A stretch of DNA of 64,000 bases from Streptomyces endocoffeicus (GTDB lineage Bacteria > Actinomycetota > Actinomycetes > Streptomycetales > Streptomycetaceae), in NCBI RefSeq assembly GCF_016741935.1, contig NZ_JAERRG010000035.1, positions 17,493-81,492 of the forward strand, in the 5' to 3' direction. Positions 17,013 through 26,591 of this stretch are shown piece by piece. Made by a program: the position numbers and the translations under genes. Below the pieces are notes generated by a model, which did no database searches, had not been told where the DNA came from, and saw only the letters and a program-made list of their open reading frames with translations. How positions within the stretch are numbered: the stretch's first letter is position 1; each line of letters starts with the position of its first letter.

Positions 17013-18272
17013 CCGTGACCAGTGTCAACCCCATAAACGGCGCGGTCCTGGCCACGATCGAGGAGACCACGCCGCGGGAGCTGGAAGACGCTCTCGCCGC
17101 CGCCTCGGCGGCAGCCCCCGTCCTGCGCGCCATGAGTGCCGCGGAGCGCGGTCGGTGGATGAGGGCCGTCGCGGCGGCGCTTGACCACCGCTCCGCTGAA
17201 CTGGTGCGGTTGGCCAGGCACGAGACCGGGTTGCCCGACGAGCGGCTGACCGGTGAGATGGCCCGCACCACAACGCAGCTGCGGCTGCTGGCGGAGCACG
17301 CCGAGACTGGCCGGAAGTTCGAACCGGCCATCGACCGCAGCGACCAGTCATGGATGCCGGCGCCGCGCCCCGATCTGCGATCCATCCGCACCGGACTCGG
17401 CGTCGTGCTCGTCTTCGCCGCGAGCAACTTCCCGTTCGCGTTCAGCGTGCCCGGCGGAGACACGGCAAGCGCGTGGGCCGCGGGCTGCCCGGGCATCGTG
17501 ACGGCGGGTGAGAGTCGCGAGCGCGCCCCCGGATCGCGGCGGAGCCGGCCGACCCGTTCCTTCTCGGCACCGGGCAATTCTGCACCAAGCCCGGCCTGGT
17601 CCTGCTCCCCGCAGACAACAGCATCACGGAGCGACTTGCCGCGCTCATCGCCGACCGTCCGGCAGACGTGATGCTCAACCCTGCCATCCGCGACCGTCAC
17701 CGCACCGCGATGCGAGACTTCCTCGCCCACGCCGCGATCGAACTGGTCCCGAACGGACAGCCGGCCCCTGGCAACGCCGGTGCCTTCGAGCCCGCCACTC
17801 TCGCGCAGACCACCGCGAAGGCACTGATCGCGGACCCTGACGCCCTGGCCCAGGAACACTTCGGGCCGAATACCGTACTGGTCACCTACGAGTCCGAATC
17901 CGAGCTCGAAGCGGCGATCCACGCACTCCCCGGCTCGCTCACGGGAACGGTGCACGGCGGCTCCGACGAGGACGTCGCATGCCTGGTAGCGGCGCTCGCC
18001 GAACGTGTGGAAGGCGGGTGCTGGTGGACGAGTGGCCGACCGGAGTCGCCGTCACCTGGACACAGTTTCACGGCGGCCCCTACCCCGCGACAAGCGATGC
18101 CCGCTTCTCATCGGTGGGCACCAATGCCATCAACCGCTTCCTGCGTACCATCGCCTATCAGAACGTCCCTGACCACGCGCTGCCGCCGTGGCTTCGCAAC
18201 GCCGACCCGGACCGGATTCTTCGCCGCGTGGATGGTGTGCTCACCGACGAGCCGATGGGGGAGAGGCCATGA
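17009..18272 (+). pseudogene. 2-oxoglutarate-semialdehyde dehydrogenase, broken by deletion and frameshifts
   Basis: The gene starts at ATG 17009, overlapping the upstream stop. The first 165 residues (MTVTSVNPINGAVLATIEET through FAASNFPFAFSVPGG and WAAGCP) are a normal aldehyde dehydrogenase N-terminus. After about 17500 the sequence jumps in another frame to DPFLLGTGQFCTKPGLVLLP. This contains the catalytic cysteine in the GQFCTKPG signature of oxoglutarate-semialdehyde dehydrogenases. Roughly 120 residues, including the glutamate base and much of the NAD-binding domain, are missing. A second frameshift near 18000 moves the C-terminus (TQFHGGPYPATSDARFSSVG) into a third frame ending at 18272. 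The stop overlaps the lactonase start (ATGA). As sequenced it cannot make an active enzyme; an assembly error is unlikely to explain a deletion this large. Confidence 0.85.
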
Positions 18273-19120
18273 AACGCATCGAAGCCGAACAGTTCACCAC
18301 GAGCCTGACGCATCACGGTGAAGGGCCGGTCTGGCTCGGCCACCATGGACTCGCGGTGCTCGACATGCTGGCCGGCGATGCGGTCCTGATCGATGCCAGC
18401 GGACAGGAGAATCGCCGCGAGCACTTCGGCGAAACCCTCGCCGCCCTTCGGCCACGCCGCGATGGCGGATTCGTGGCCGGCCTGGAACGTGGCTTCTGCC
18501 TGGTGGACGAGCACTTCATGGTGACCGGAACGTTGGAATGCTGGACCAACTCGGACGTGCGCATGAATGACGGAGCCTGCGATCCCCAAGGCCGTTTCTG
18601 GTGCGGCTCGATGGCCTACGACCTGACACCGGGCGCCGGCGCGCTGTGGCGCCTCGATCCCACCGGAGGCGTCGTCCAGGCGATCGAGGGCATTGGCTGC
18701 TCGAACGGGCTGGCCTGGACCCGAGACGGCACACGCGGCTACTACGTCGACAGCCTGACCGACAGAATCGACATCCTCGAACTCGGCCTGGACGGTGAAA
18801 TCGCCGGGCGTCGGCCGTTCGCGGACGTCACAGCCGAGGGGTTCCCCGACGGCATCGCCGTCGACCGGGCCGACGGCGTCTGGCTGGCCATGTTCGGCTC
18901 CGGGCGGCTGCTGCACTTCGACCACACAGGACGACCCGACGCCGAGATAGCAGTGCCGGTCAAACAAGTCACCGCCTGCACCTTCGTGGGCCCCGACTAC
19001 TCCCAGCTCTGCATCACCACTTCACGTTTCGGCCTGACCCACCCGGAAATCGCCGCCGGCGCCGTATTCGTCGCGACGCCCGACATGGGCGGCTTCGCTC
19101 CCTACACGTTCAGCGGATAG
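18269..19120 (+). CDS. SMP-30/gluconolactonase-family sugar lactonase
   Basis: A 283-residue six-bladed beta-propeller hydrolase starting at ATG 18269 behind GGGGGAGAGG. SMP-30 metal-site motifs are all present: E18 in HHGEGPVWLG, the asparagine of VRMNDGACDPQGRFWCG, the asparagine of GCSNGLAWTRDG, and the aspartate of GFPDGIAVD. Such enzymes open aldonolactones (gluconolactone, xylonolactone, arabinonolactone) in the cytosol using a divalent cation. As the last gene of the operon it would supply the pentonate for the dehydratase at 14905, completing the oxidative route started by the SDR or alcohol dehydrogenase. It is full length. Its start is coupled to the broken dehydrogenase frame, so translation may depend on its own ribosome-binding site. 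Confidence 0.9.
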   Translation: MKRIEAEQFTTSLTHHGEGPVWLGHHGLAVLDMLAGDAVLIDASGQENRREHFGETLAALRPRRDGGFVAGLERGFCLVDEHFMVTGTLECWTNSDVRMNDGACDPQGRFWCGSMAYDLTPGAGALWRLDPTGGVVQAIEGIGCSNGLAWTRDGTRGYYVDSLTDRIDILELGLDGEIAGRRPFADVTAEGFPDGIAVDRADGVWLAMFGSGRLLHFDHTGRPDAEIAVPVKQVTACTFVGPDYSQLCITTSRFGLTHPEIAAGAVFVATPDMGGFAPYTFSG

Positions 19121-19874
19121 CACCATCTGAGGCGTCGGCGGGGTCGGTACGGCCACGGGTCCGGCTTTCCTTCGGCGGTAACGGAGCGTGAAACAGTCCG
19201 AGGAGGGTGCCGCGGCGCAAGAGAAGCCGGCTCGTCCATCCAGCTGAGCCAGGAGGGCGACACAGTCGATCTACCGGCAGCTCGGGGCTCCGGCCTGCGA
19301 AGTACTTCCCGGTAAGCCGGTGGTGTCGAGTTTCCCGGTCTCCTCGCGGACCAGCTCCGCGACGCCGTCGACCAGGACCGCCGGGATCGGCGCGCAAGCT
19401 CGTGGTCGAGCAGTTGGGGTTGTCGGCGCCGTGCGCGAACACGGCGCCGACCCTGACGAGCCGGCTGCCCGCCATCGCTGGTCGAGCCGGGCCGGTCGTC
19501 CTGGTCGTGTCAGTCGTCAGGCGGGGGCGCAGACGGGTGCCCACGGGCACGAGCAGGGGCCTCTGATACTCCTCGACACGACGAGGTGGCCAGGAGGTTC
19601 TGGCTCAGCGGTGGCAGGGTGATGATCTGCAGGCGTGGGTCGTCCCAGGGAGAGATCCGCCTCGTCGAGGGCCTCGGTGAGGGTCGTGTGTTGGGCTTCC
19701 ACGGCGATCTGGGAGAAGCCCGTCAGGCCATGGACGTCGAGCCAGCGCCTCTTGGCCTTCCGCATCACCAAACGGGCGCCGCGGAGATGGGACGACGTAG
19801 CTGGAACTGACGGCGAGTCAGCCGGGTGGGCTGAAGGCGGTGGTGTGAACGCGCGTGCGCGGCAAGGCAGTTGA
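19121..19874. other. Gene-poor decayed region
   Basis: No intact gene is supported. A short minus-strand stretch (VLVDGVAELVREETGKLDT, near 19330-19390) and another near 19650-19770 (MRKAKRRWLDVHGLTGFSQI) look protein-like. I could not assign either to a family, and both are interrupted. They are probably remnants of genes lost beside the pentose operon. Confidence 0.4.
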
Positions 19875-20310
19875 CTTAGAGTCGACAACGAGATATCCGG
19901 CGGTCTCACGACGGTCTCGGCCGCGCAGATGAACCCATCCGACCGGCCGCTCGGCGAAGGCGGGCGCCGCTGGTTCTGCTCCGGGCTGGGGCGCTCGAGC
20001 CTTGTCGCGCAGATGAGCGCGATGCGTCTGATGCACACCGGTTACGAGGCCCACGCCCTCGGCGAGGCGACCGCGACCGCGATCGGCGCGGGCGACGGGC
20101 TCGTGATGATCCCCGGGTCCGGCGAGACACCCGTGACCGTCCATCTCGCACGTCTCGCCCGCGACAGCGGCGCGCGGATCCTCGCCGTGACCTCCCGGCG
20201 CCGACAGCACCCCCGCTGGCCTGTCGGACGCGGTGATCGGATCCCGGCCGCCGGGTCCGGCCAGTTCGGCGGCACCCTCTTCGAGCAGAGCGCCCTGCTG
20301 CTGGGCCTCA
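19875..20310 (+). pseudogene. Decayed SIS-domain 6-phospho-3-hexuloisomerase-like gene
   Basis: The frame reads VDNEISGGLTTVSAAQM, then RRWFCSGLGRSSLVAQMSAM and RLMHTGYEAHALGEATATAI, GDGLVMIPGSGETPVTVHLA, and AAGSGQFGGTLFEQSALLL. These are the SIS sugar-phosphate isomerase motifs of HxlB-type proteins, including the GSGET phosphate-binding loop. There is no start codon, since the frame opens directly after a stop at 19874. A pair of compensating frameshifts around 20200 replaces an expected STPAGLSDAVI segment. After about 20310 the similarity ends and unrelated sequence follows. It is therefore a fossil of a ribulose-monophosphate-pathway-type or related SIS gene. Confidence 0.7.
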
Positions 20311-20405
20311 CGGCGACCACGTCGGGCCGGGACAGGTACAAGGAGTGGCTCGCGGCGACCTCGACGCCGGTCGTACCGGTGTGCTCAGCCATCGTCCGCC
20401 GAGCC
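20311..20405 (-). pseudogene. C-terminal sliver of an alpha/beta-hydrolase
   Basis: About 30 codons read RRTMAEHTGTTGVEVAASHS followed by LYLSRPDVVA. This resembles the last strand and the catalytic histidine region (SH) of alpha/beta-fold hydrolases. Nothing else of the gene is present. It abuts the decayed SIS gene, showing that the two remnants were joined by deletion. Confidence 0.4.
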
Positions 20406-20496
20406 GGCGGGGAAATCATGCGGTCGTCGCAACCATTCGATGGTGTTTCGGAGTGTTGGGTCGCAGGGAATCGCCGATACCCGGGCGCTGGAGGGG

Positions 20497-23400
20497 TCAT
20501 TGGATCGTCAGGCTGTCCATGTGAGCACCATTGGATCCGGTAGTGGTCGCGCGGATCGTGACCTTGCCCGCGGGCAGCGAGGTGGCGAGGGAGGTCGTCC
20601 TCCAGGTGGCCCATCCCCCGGTCGGGGCGAACGGCAAGGCGCTCTCGACAGGGGAGCCGTTGACCGACACGGACAGCGGGCGATCGGTCACGCCGCCGTT
20701 GGCATAGCGGAATGTCAGCGCCCTGCTCCCGCCGTCCGGAACGTCGACGGTCCACTCGATGAAGGCGCCGTCCGCCGAGGAGTCGGCGAAGGCGGCGTAA
20801 CCCGTGCCGGTGTACTCCGGGTGCCGCGTGTCGATGAACGCGCCGTGCAGGGCGGCGGCGTTCTCGGCCTGGTACACGGTCCCGCCCGTGGCCGTTGGGA
20901 GCTGCTCGCCACTCGGCTCGATCTTCGCGGCCACACCGTCGCGCTCGGCCGCGGCGATCGAGGGTGTCACGACCGACAGGACCTTCCGGGCGGAATCCCA
21001 CACCGTTCCACATCCGTTGACGATCGCCACGGCCTCGCTGGTGAAGGCGGGCAGGGTGGAGCCGCCGTTGACACGCATGCCGACGGGCGCTGAGAGACCG
21101 TGGAGGCGTACCACGTAGCGGCGCGCAGTGGGTGCGTCGGCATAGGTTCCCCGTGGGTGGCGGATGACGACCTTGCGCGCCTTGTCGGCGTAGGTCAGTT
21201 CGGTGACGCTCCGCTCGCCCCGCTGGTGGTCCTCGGTGACCCCGTCGTCCTCGACAAGGGAGAACGCACCGTCGGCGCCGCTGTAGACGTCCATCTCCAA
21301 CTGCCGCTTGTTCATGTACTTCGTGCTCTGCGCGTAGGGATACCTGGGCAGGATGGCACCGGCCTTGACGAACACGGGTATCTCTCCGGTGCGGGTGGAA
21401 CAGGAGAGTTCGGTGCTGTCTGAGCCCGTGTACTGGACGTCGTTCCACAAGTCGTACCAGGTGCTGCCCGCGGGCAACCAGACCTGAGCGCTGCCGCCGC
21501 CGTCCGAGGTCAGTGGCGCGACCAGCAGCGAGGGGCCCCACATGTACTGCAGGTCGTGCGCGTAGGCGATGGCCCTGTCCTGGTAGTCGATGAACATGGC
21601 CCTGGCCATCGGCATGCCGGTGGAGTGCGCCTGGTGGGCGATTGTGTAGATGTAGGGCATGAGCGTGTAGCGCAGTCGGCTGTACTTGGTGAAGTCCGCC
21701 TGCGCGTCCGCGCTCTGGTCCAGCGGCCAGCGTGAGGCCCGCTGCCCCGCGTCCTTCGTGTTGGCCGCGCCGTGCGGTCGCCAGATCGGCGAGAGGCTCG
21801 ACCATGCCGCCGGCCAATTGCGGTAGAGGGGATCGGAGATCAAGCCGTTCGCGGAGGGGTGGTACCCCCCGCCGTCGATGTTGGCGTACGGGAAGCCGCC
21901 GAGGCCGGCGGCCTGCATTCCCCTAATCTGCATCCGCATCTCGTCGTAGGTGGAGTCGATGTCGCCGGTCCAGTAGTGGCCATAGCGCTGTTGACCCGCG
22001 GAGGCGCCCCGGCTCCAGTTCCACGGGCGCTTGGCGCGGCCGATGTGGTCGCCGGTGTCGGGATCCCAGCCTTCCTGACCGACCCCCTTGTGCAAGTAGA
22101 AGAAGTACGCGTTGCGCAGCTCCGACCACTTCCAGCCGTTGGCCGTGTCGGCGTTGTACGGGATGCGTCCCAGCTCGTCGGGCTCGTCCAGCCAGAGGCC
22201 GTCGCCGGGATACTTCAAGGCGGGGTCGAATGCCTTCTTCCAGAAGACGCTCCACACCCAGGCGCGGGTGGCGGGGCTGCTCCAGTCGGGCACCGCGTCC
22301 TTTTCGCTCACTGCCGTGAGGTCAGCGGCGTTGAAGCTGTAGCCGGGCGGCGGCCCCGCGATCCAGCCTTCCATCTCGTTGGAGTTGTTGCGGTTGTAGT
22401 CCAGAGTGACCGTGATGCCGTTGACAGCGGCCCACTCCTTGTAACTCGCGGGATCGGGCCAGCGCTCGTCGCTGAACTCGAACCACGATCCCGACCAGGC
22501 GCCCGAACCTTGCCGCCAACGGTTGTCATTGACCTGGTGGTCGAACGGGAAGCCGGCGGCACGGTGCTCGGTGATCTTCTGACGCCACCAGTTCTGGTCG
22601 CTCACACTCGCGAAATTCTTGTCCGACATCTGCAGGCCGAAAATGGATGCCTGGGGCAGCCGCGGGCGGCCGGTGAGCTGCGTGTACTGGTCGAGCAGGC
22701 CGGCGAAGTCCGGGCCGTTGATGAGGAAGTAGTCCAGCTGCGGACGGACACCCTCGGTGTTGTGATCGTCGGCGGAGAACGCATACGGCCTGCTGCCGCC
22801 GAAACTGAAAGTGGTGTCAAAGGTCGTGTTGAAGAAGACGCCGTAGCCGTTGCTGGACAGATAGAGGGGGACGATAGCGGGCGCCTGCCCGTTGTTCGCA
22901 GTGGCGTAGTTGTGCGATACGGCATCGCCGGTCCGGTCGAGCTTGGGCGACCGTCCGAACGTGCCGTGTCCGGCCTTGACGAAGCGCTCGTTCGCCTCTT
23001 GCGCGGGCGGCATGAATTCCTGCGTGACCACGCTGCTCTCGGGGCCACCCCAGCTGATGCTGCGTGTGTCGTCCTCCTTGGCCAGCAGATCGCCGGCCTT
23101 GGTGGAGCACATCGAGTGCTTCCGGTAGAACTCCATCCGCAGGGGCTTCTTGCGCAGCACGATCCGGATACCGTCGATGCCTGCGGTGGTGATCACGAGG
23201 GAGCCGTCGTGGTCGGCGACGCCGAGGCTTCCTCGTATCCGCGCATGATTGCTGGGCACCACCATCTCGTAACGCGAGTCCGGAAAGAACGTCTCACCTG
23301 CACGGATCGCCTGGACTCGCACCATCTGATCGCCATAGGCGGTGAACTTCAGCTGCTGGCCCGTGGCGCTGGCCACCGTGAGACTGCGGGTGTCCACCGT

Positions 23401-23562
23401 GTGGCCGGCGTAGTCGCCGAGTCTCTCCTGGCCCTCGGCATGGGCGGGAACTGCGAAAAGGGCCGAGGCGGCGGAGGCGGGCAGGGCGGCTGCGGTCAGA
23501 CGCAGACCGACGGCACCGAGGGCTGCGCGGTTGAACTGGCGACGATTCATCGAGCTGGGCAT
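20497..23562 (-). CDS. Secreted GH31 glycosidase with C-terminal carbohydrate-binding module
   Basis: A 1021-residue protein from ATG 23562, preceded by AAGGAG; longer in-frame starts lack such a site. The N-terminus (MPSSMNRRQFNRAALGAVGL) is a Tat-like signal. The GH31 N-terminal beta-sandwich occupies roughly residues 45-280 and the TIM barrel about 290-700. The nucleophile would be D459 in GLWLDEPDELG and the acid/base D534 in YWTGDIDST; this 75-residue spacing is normal for GH31. A beta-sandwich follows (SLLVAPLTSDGGG; VWLPAGSTWYDLW). The last 130 residues (YQAENAALHGAFIDT; GGWATWRT; HMDSLTIQ) form a CBM35-type module. GH31 enzymes cleave alpha-glycosides (glucosides, xylosides, GalNAc-type linkages); the specificity here is not readable. 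It leads the leftward set of secreted glycosidases, with no regulator adjacent. Confidence 0.9.
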   Translation of the reverse strand: MPSSMNRRQFNRAALGAVGLRLTAAALPASAASALFAVPAHAEGQERLGDYAGHTVDTRSLTVASATGQQLKFTAYGDQMVRVQAIRAGETFFPDSRYEMVVPSNHARIRGSLGVADHDGSLVITTAGIDGIRIVLRKKPLRMEFYRKHSMCSTKAGDLLAKEDDTRSISWGGPESSVVTQEFMPPAQEANERFVKAGHGTFGRSPKLDRTGDAVSHNYATANNGQAPAIVPLYLSSNGYGVFFNTTFDTTFSFGGSRPYAFSADDHNTEGVRPQLDYFLINGPDFAGLLDQYTQLTGRPRLPQASIFGLQMSDKNFASVSDQNWWRQKITEHRAAGFPFDHQVNDNRWRQGSGAWSGSWFEFSDERWPDPASYKEWAAVNGITVTLDYNRNNSNEMEGWIAGPPPGYSFNAADLTAVSEKDAVPDWSSPATRAWVWSVFWKKAFDPALKYPGDGLWLDEPDELGRIPYNADTANGWKWSELRNAYFFYLHKGVGQEGWDPDTGDHIGRAKRPWNWSRGASAGQQRYGHYWTGDIDSTYDEMRMQIRGMQAAGLGGFPYANIDGGGYHPSANGLISDPLYRNWPAAWSSLSPIWRPHGAANTKDAGQRASRWPLDQSADAQADFTKYSRLRYTLMPYIYTIAHQAHSTGMPMARAMFIDYQDRAIAYAHDLQYMWGPSLLVAPLTSDGGGSAQVWLPAGSTWYDLWNDVQYTGSDSTELSCSTRTGEIPVFVKAGAILPRYPYAQSTKYMNKRQLEMDVYSGADGAFSLVEDDGVTEDHQRGERSVTELTYADKARKVVIRHPRGTYADAPTARRYVVRLHGLSAPVGMRVNGGSTLPAFTSEAVAIVNGCGTVWDSARKVLSVVTPSIAAAERDGVAAKIEPSGEQLPTATGGTVYQAENAAALHGAFIDTRHPEYTGTGYAAFADSSADGAFIEWTVDVPDGGSRALTFRYANGGVTDRPLSVSVNGSPVESALPFAPTGGWATWRTTSLATSLPAGKVTIRATTTGSNGAHMDSLTIQ

Positions 23563-23798
23563 GGCGACTCCTTGTGGCTCTTCGAAGGAGGGCGCAGAAG
23601 AGCCTCGGAAGGCTCCCTGCACAGAGATGACACTGCCTTAAGTTCACCTATGCGTACGACGCTTGAGCCTATGAACGGAATGTAACCAAGTCATGCTGGC
23701 GGTACAAGAGTGCATGCAAGGGCATTGCCAACTTGAGCTGGTGGCCTGGGGGCTGGGATAATTGCCGGGGAGAGGCTGGCCGTGGGGCCGAGGCGGCA

Positions 23799-24128
23799 GT
23801 GCCGTACAAGGGGTTACGGTTCCCGGCGGAGGTCATCGCCCAGGCGGTGTGGCTGTACCACCGCTTCCCGCTCTCCTTCCGCGAGGTCGAGGAGCTGCTG
23901 ATGGCTCGTGGGATCACCGTCTCCCACGAGGCGGTCCGCCAGTGGCGCGACTGGTTCGGGCCCCAGTGCGCGGCCGCGTTGCGCCGCCGCCGGCCGGCGA
24001 CACGTGGCATCTCGATGCGGTGTTCGTCAAAGTCACGGCCGACAAGCGCTGCTCCTACGGGCCGGCTCACCGGGAACTGATGAGTTCGGTGGAACACCGC
24101 TCGCACAAGGGGCTGAACAAACTGGGCG
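23799..24128 (+). mobile_element. IS6-family transposase fragment
   Basis: From GTG 23799 the frame reads YKGLRFPAEVIAQAVWLYHR, FPLSFREVEELLMARGITVS and HEAVRQWRDWFG, the N-terminal zinc/HTH region of IS6 transposases. A frameshift then leads to TWHLDAVFVKVTADKRCSYG, and a deletion joins HRELMSSVEHRSHKGLNK. The internal part of the DDE domain is missing and no terminal repeats were found. It is closely similar in organisation to the remnant at 3339-3806. Its right end abuts the 3' end of the gene at 24153-26564 and may have altered that protein's last residues. The stretch 23563-23798 holds only the promoter region of the GH31 gene. Confidence 0.75.
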
Positions 24129-24152
24129 GTGTTCGCACACTCCTTCGTGCCG

Positions 24153-26564
24153 TCAGGACCGCCGCGCTCGGACGGGTGGTCTGGTCTGGCTGGCTCGATC
24201 AGCGGCGGGGGTGACGCTCAGCCTGTAGGTGACTGCTGCGTCGGGGACGCTGTCGCTGTTACGGGCGGTGATGGTGAACTGTCTGGCCCCCGGGGTGGTG
24301 GGGATTCCGGTGATACCACCGGTGTCCTTGTTCAGAGTCAGCCCGGCCGGCAGAGCACCGGAAGTGACCTCGTACCGAACGGTCTGAGGCGTGCTCGAGG
24401 TGACCTTGAACCCGTACAGCTCACCCACGCGGCCCTTGGACGGCTCCGGCGTAGTGAAACCAGGCTTCGGCGCCTCCACCACATGCGCCGCCCCGACCGG
24501 CGTGCCGGCCGAGTCCAATTCCTGCAGCGACCACTTCTTACCCGCGGTCACCTCACTCAGGTGCCAATACTTCTTCTGGTCGGTCATGAGCTTCTGCTGG
24601 GCGGGAGTGAATGCTCCGGCCGCGATGGCAGAATTCCAGGTCTTTATCGCGGCGAGGATCGCCGTGGTGTTGGATCCTCCGGACAGGCCGCTCACGCTTG
24701 TCTGGAACCAGCCGAAGTTCGCGCCAAGGGACGCCCCCAGCGCCAGGCTCTGCTCGATGCTGAGCGTGCTGGTGTTACCGCCAATCGGGAGCGAACCACC
24801 CATGGGCGGGAAGTAGTTGGCGCGGTAGAAGTTGACGTTCCGCTTCACCTGCTCATAGTTGGAGTCGCCCCACCCGATGCCACCCCAGCTGATCCGCGAC
24901 TGGGCGAACCACGTGTTGGACGACAGGTTGGAAGCCTCGGAGATGAAGTTGTCCTGAGACTTCAGCCGACGGTAGACGCCGTTGACCAGGTGCGCGAAAC
25001 CGTGCCCGCTCCAGCCGTTCCAGGATGCCTCCTCCAGTCCGTCGTACGAGACGTTCCTGATGCCGGTGGTGTTGAACGCGGTGGCCAGCCGGGTAGCGAT
25101 CTCGTCGATGATCGGCAGGTCGCCTCGGGCTCCGCCGTACTGGTTCTCGGCGATCCGGGTGGCGCTGGTCCCCGCGGGGTAGGACGCCGCGGCGGATCCC
25201 CACTGCGCACGCTTGACGCCGGTGAACTGCCACTCGGTACCGCTGATCTGGGCCATGCCGGAGTACGTGAGGAACTCGTTGCCGATCCGCAGTCGGTGAC
25301 CGCGGATGTAACGGCCGCCGCCAGAGCTGCCATCGGCGTACAGGGTCGTCTCTGCCGCGGCGAGGGGGCGGGTCAGCTTCACCGTCAGGCCGGTCGTGAG
25401 CCGCTTGTCGGCCGGTGGCGGAACGATGTAGGGGTCGTTGCCGGAGATGAAGTTGGACAGGGTGTGCACGCCGACCCGCATCCCGCTCGCGGCGGCGGTC
25501 GCCACCATCTGGGTCGCGGCGGCGTCCGAACCGCCGAAGTTGCTGTTGAACTGGTAGTGGCCGGTTGACTTCCAGGGTCCGGCGGAGCCCTGTACGGAGT
25601 AGACGTTCTTGATCCCTGCCTGCTGGGCGAACTTTATGGCGGAGGCGAGGTTCGTGGTACTGAGGTCGTGCAGTGTCAGGAACGGCTGCCGGGTGGGCCG
25701 GGCCACCTTCTGCCACTGCCCGTTGATGGTCGGGTACGGCTGGTCCTCATGCTGCGCGACCTGGCTGAGCACGGTGAGCACAAGATCCGGTGCGGTGCCG
25801 AATACCGCCAGCTTCGACCCGAGGATCTGCCCTTCGGATCCCGGCAGCGGGCCGATCGGCATCTCGCCCTCACGGATCCGGACCTTGCTGTAGTCGTAGG
25901 TGTAGGCACGCAGGATGCTGCCCCACGACGTCTTCGCCCCGGCGCTCCAGTCGTTCTGCGTCCCGCTCTGCCCATACGGTAGTGACAGAACGTCCGATCC
26001 GAACCCGAGCTCGTCGAACTCCTTGGGCCAGGCGCCGACGGTCTTGTCGTTGAGCGGGATGATGCCGAACGCGAAGCGGCTGTTGCCGACCACACCGATA
26101 TCCTCGCCCACCGTTTCGGTGACGCTCGTCGTCAGCGGCCCCCACAGCAATGTCTGCACATCCACACCCGGCGCAGCCTTCAGACCGATGACCTCGAGGG
26201 TCGAGTACATCGCATGGTTGGCGACCTTCACCTTGACCCTGACCTTGTCGCTGCTGAACACCAGCACACGCGGATGGCCTGCCGAAACCTTCACGCAGGC
26301 AGGGGCTTCGTGCTCTCCGTTACCCAGCACGACAGACACCAGGGGCACTGACCGACCTGCCGCCAGGTAATAGTCAGTTCCGTCGCGCAGGTCCACCAGA
26401 CCGACCACCCGACCGGCCCGGTCGAGACCCACCGACAGGAATCCCGCCTCGATCCGTGATGGTCTGCCTCCCTGCGCCGCGAAGGCCGGCTCAGCGATCG
26501 CCGGACCCGCGATCGTTGCGAATGAACTTAAGCCACTGGTGATCAGGAAACCTCGCCTGTCCAT
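24153..26564 (-). CDS. Secreted protein of unknown activity with putative TIM-barrel and Ig-like domain (paralogue A)
   Basis: An 803-residue protein from ATG 26564, behind GGGAGGAATC. MDRRGFLITSGLSSF is a Tat signal with cleavage near FAAQ. The first 280 residues look like a beta-sandwich (IEAGFLSVGLDRAGRVVGLV; LEVIGLKAAPGVDVQTLLWG). The middle resembles a glycosidase-like barrel (NGQWQKV; FAQQAGIKNVYSV; GVHTLSNFIS; NVSYDGLEEASWNGWSGHGF). Its acidic pair in YDGLEE is conserved in the second paralogue (YDGLES). Residues about 690-785 form a He_PIG-type Ig domain (LYGFKVTSSTPQTVRYEVTS; AGLTLNKDTGGITGIP). The final residues after YRLSVTP differ from the paralogue and run towards the IS6 fragment. 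I do not recognise a named CAZy family. The context, between GH31 and GH20, suggests a glycan-active enzyme. Confidence 0.85.
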   Translation of the reverse strand: MDRRGFLITSGLSSFATIAGPAIAEPAFAAQGGRPSRIEAGFLSVGLDRAGRVVGLVDLRDGTDYYLAAGRSVPLVSVVLGNGEHEAPACVKVSAGHPRVLVFSSDKVRVKVKVANHAMYSTLEVIGLKAAPGVDVQTLLWGPLTTSVTETVGEDIGVVGNSRFAFGIIPLNDKTVGAWPKEFDELGFGSDVLSLPYGQSGTQNDWSAGAKTSWGSILRAYTYDYSKVRIREGEMPIGPLPGSEGQILGSKLAVFGTAPDLVLTVLSQVAQHEDQPYPTINGQWQKVARPTRQPFLTLHDLSTTNLASAIKFAQQAGIKNVYSVQGSAGPWKSTGHYQFNSNFGGSDAAATQMVATAAASGMRVGVHTLSNFISGNDPYIVPPPADKRLTTGLTVKLTRPLAAAETTLYADGSSGGGRYIRGHRLRIGNEFLTYSGMAQISGTEWQFTGVKRAQWGSAAASYPAGTSATRIAENQYGGARGDLPIIDEIATRLATAFNTTGIRNVSYDGLEEASWNGWSGHGFAHLVNGVYRRLKSQDNFISEASNLSSNTWFAQSRISWGGIGWGDSNYEQVKRNVNFYRANYFPPMGGSLPIGGNTSTLSIEQSLALGASLGANFGWFQTSVSGLSGGSNTTAILAAIKTWNSAIAAGAFTPAQQKLMTDQKKYWHLSEVTAGKKWSLQELDSAGTPVGAAHVVEAPKPGFTTPEPSKGRVGELYGFKVTSSTPQTVRYEVTSGALPAGLTLNKDTGGITGIPTTPGARQFTITARNSDSVPDAAVTYRLSVTPAADRASQTRPPVRARRS

Positions 26565-26591
26565 GATTCCTCCCAATCGGCTTGCTTCTTG

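Noticed and set aside
20042..21817. A 591-codon minus-strand frame in the GH31 3' region
   Set aside because: It is a frame-shadow of the GH31 gene with low-complexity Arg/Gly sequence. The GH31 frame carries the domain motifs.
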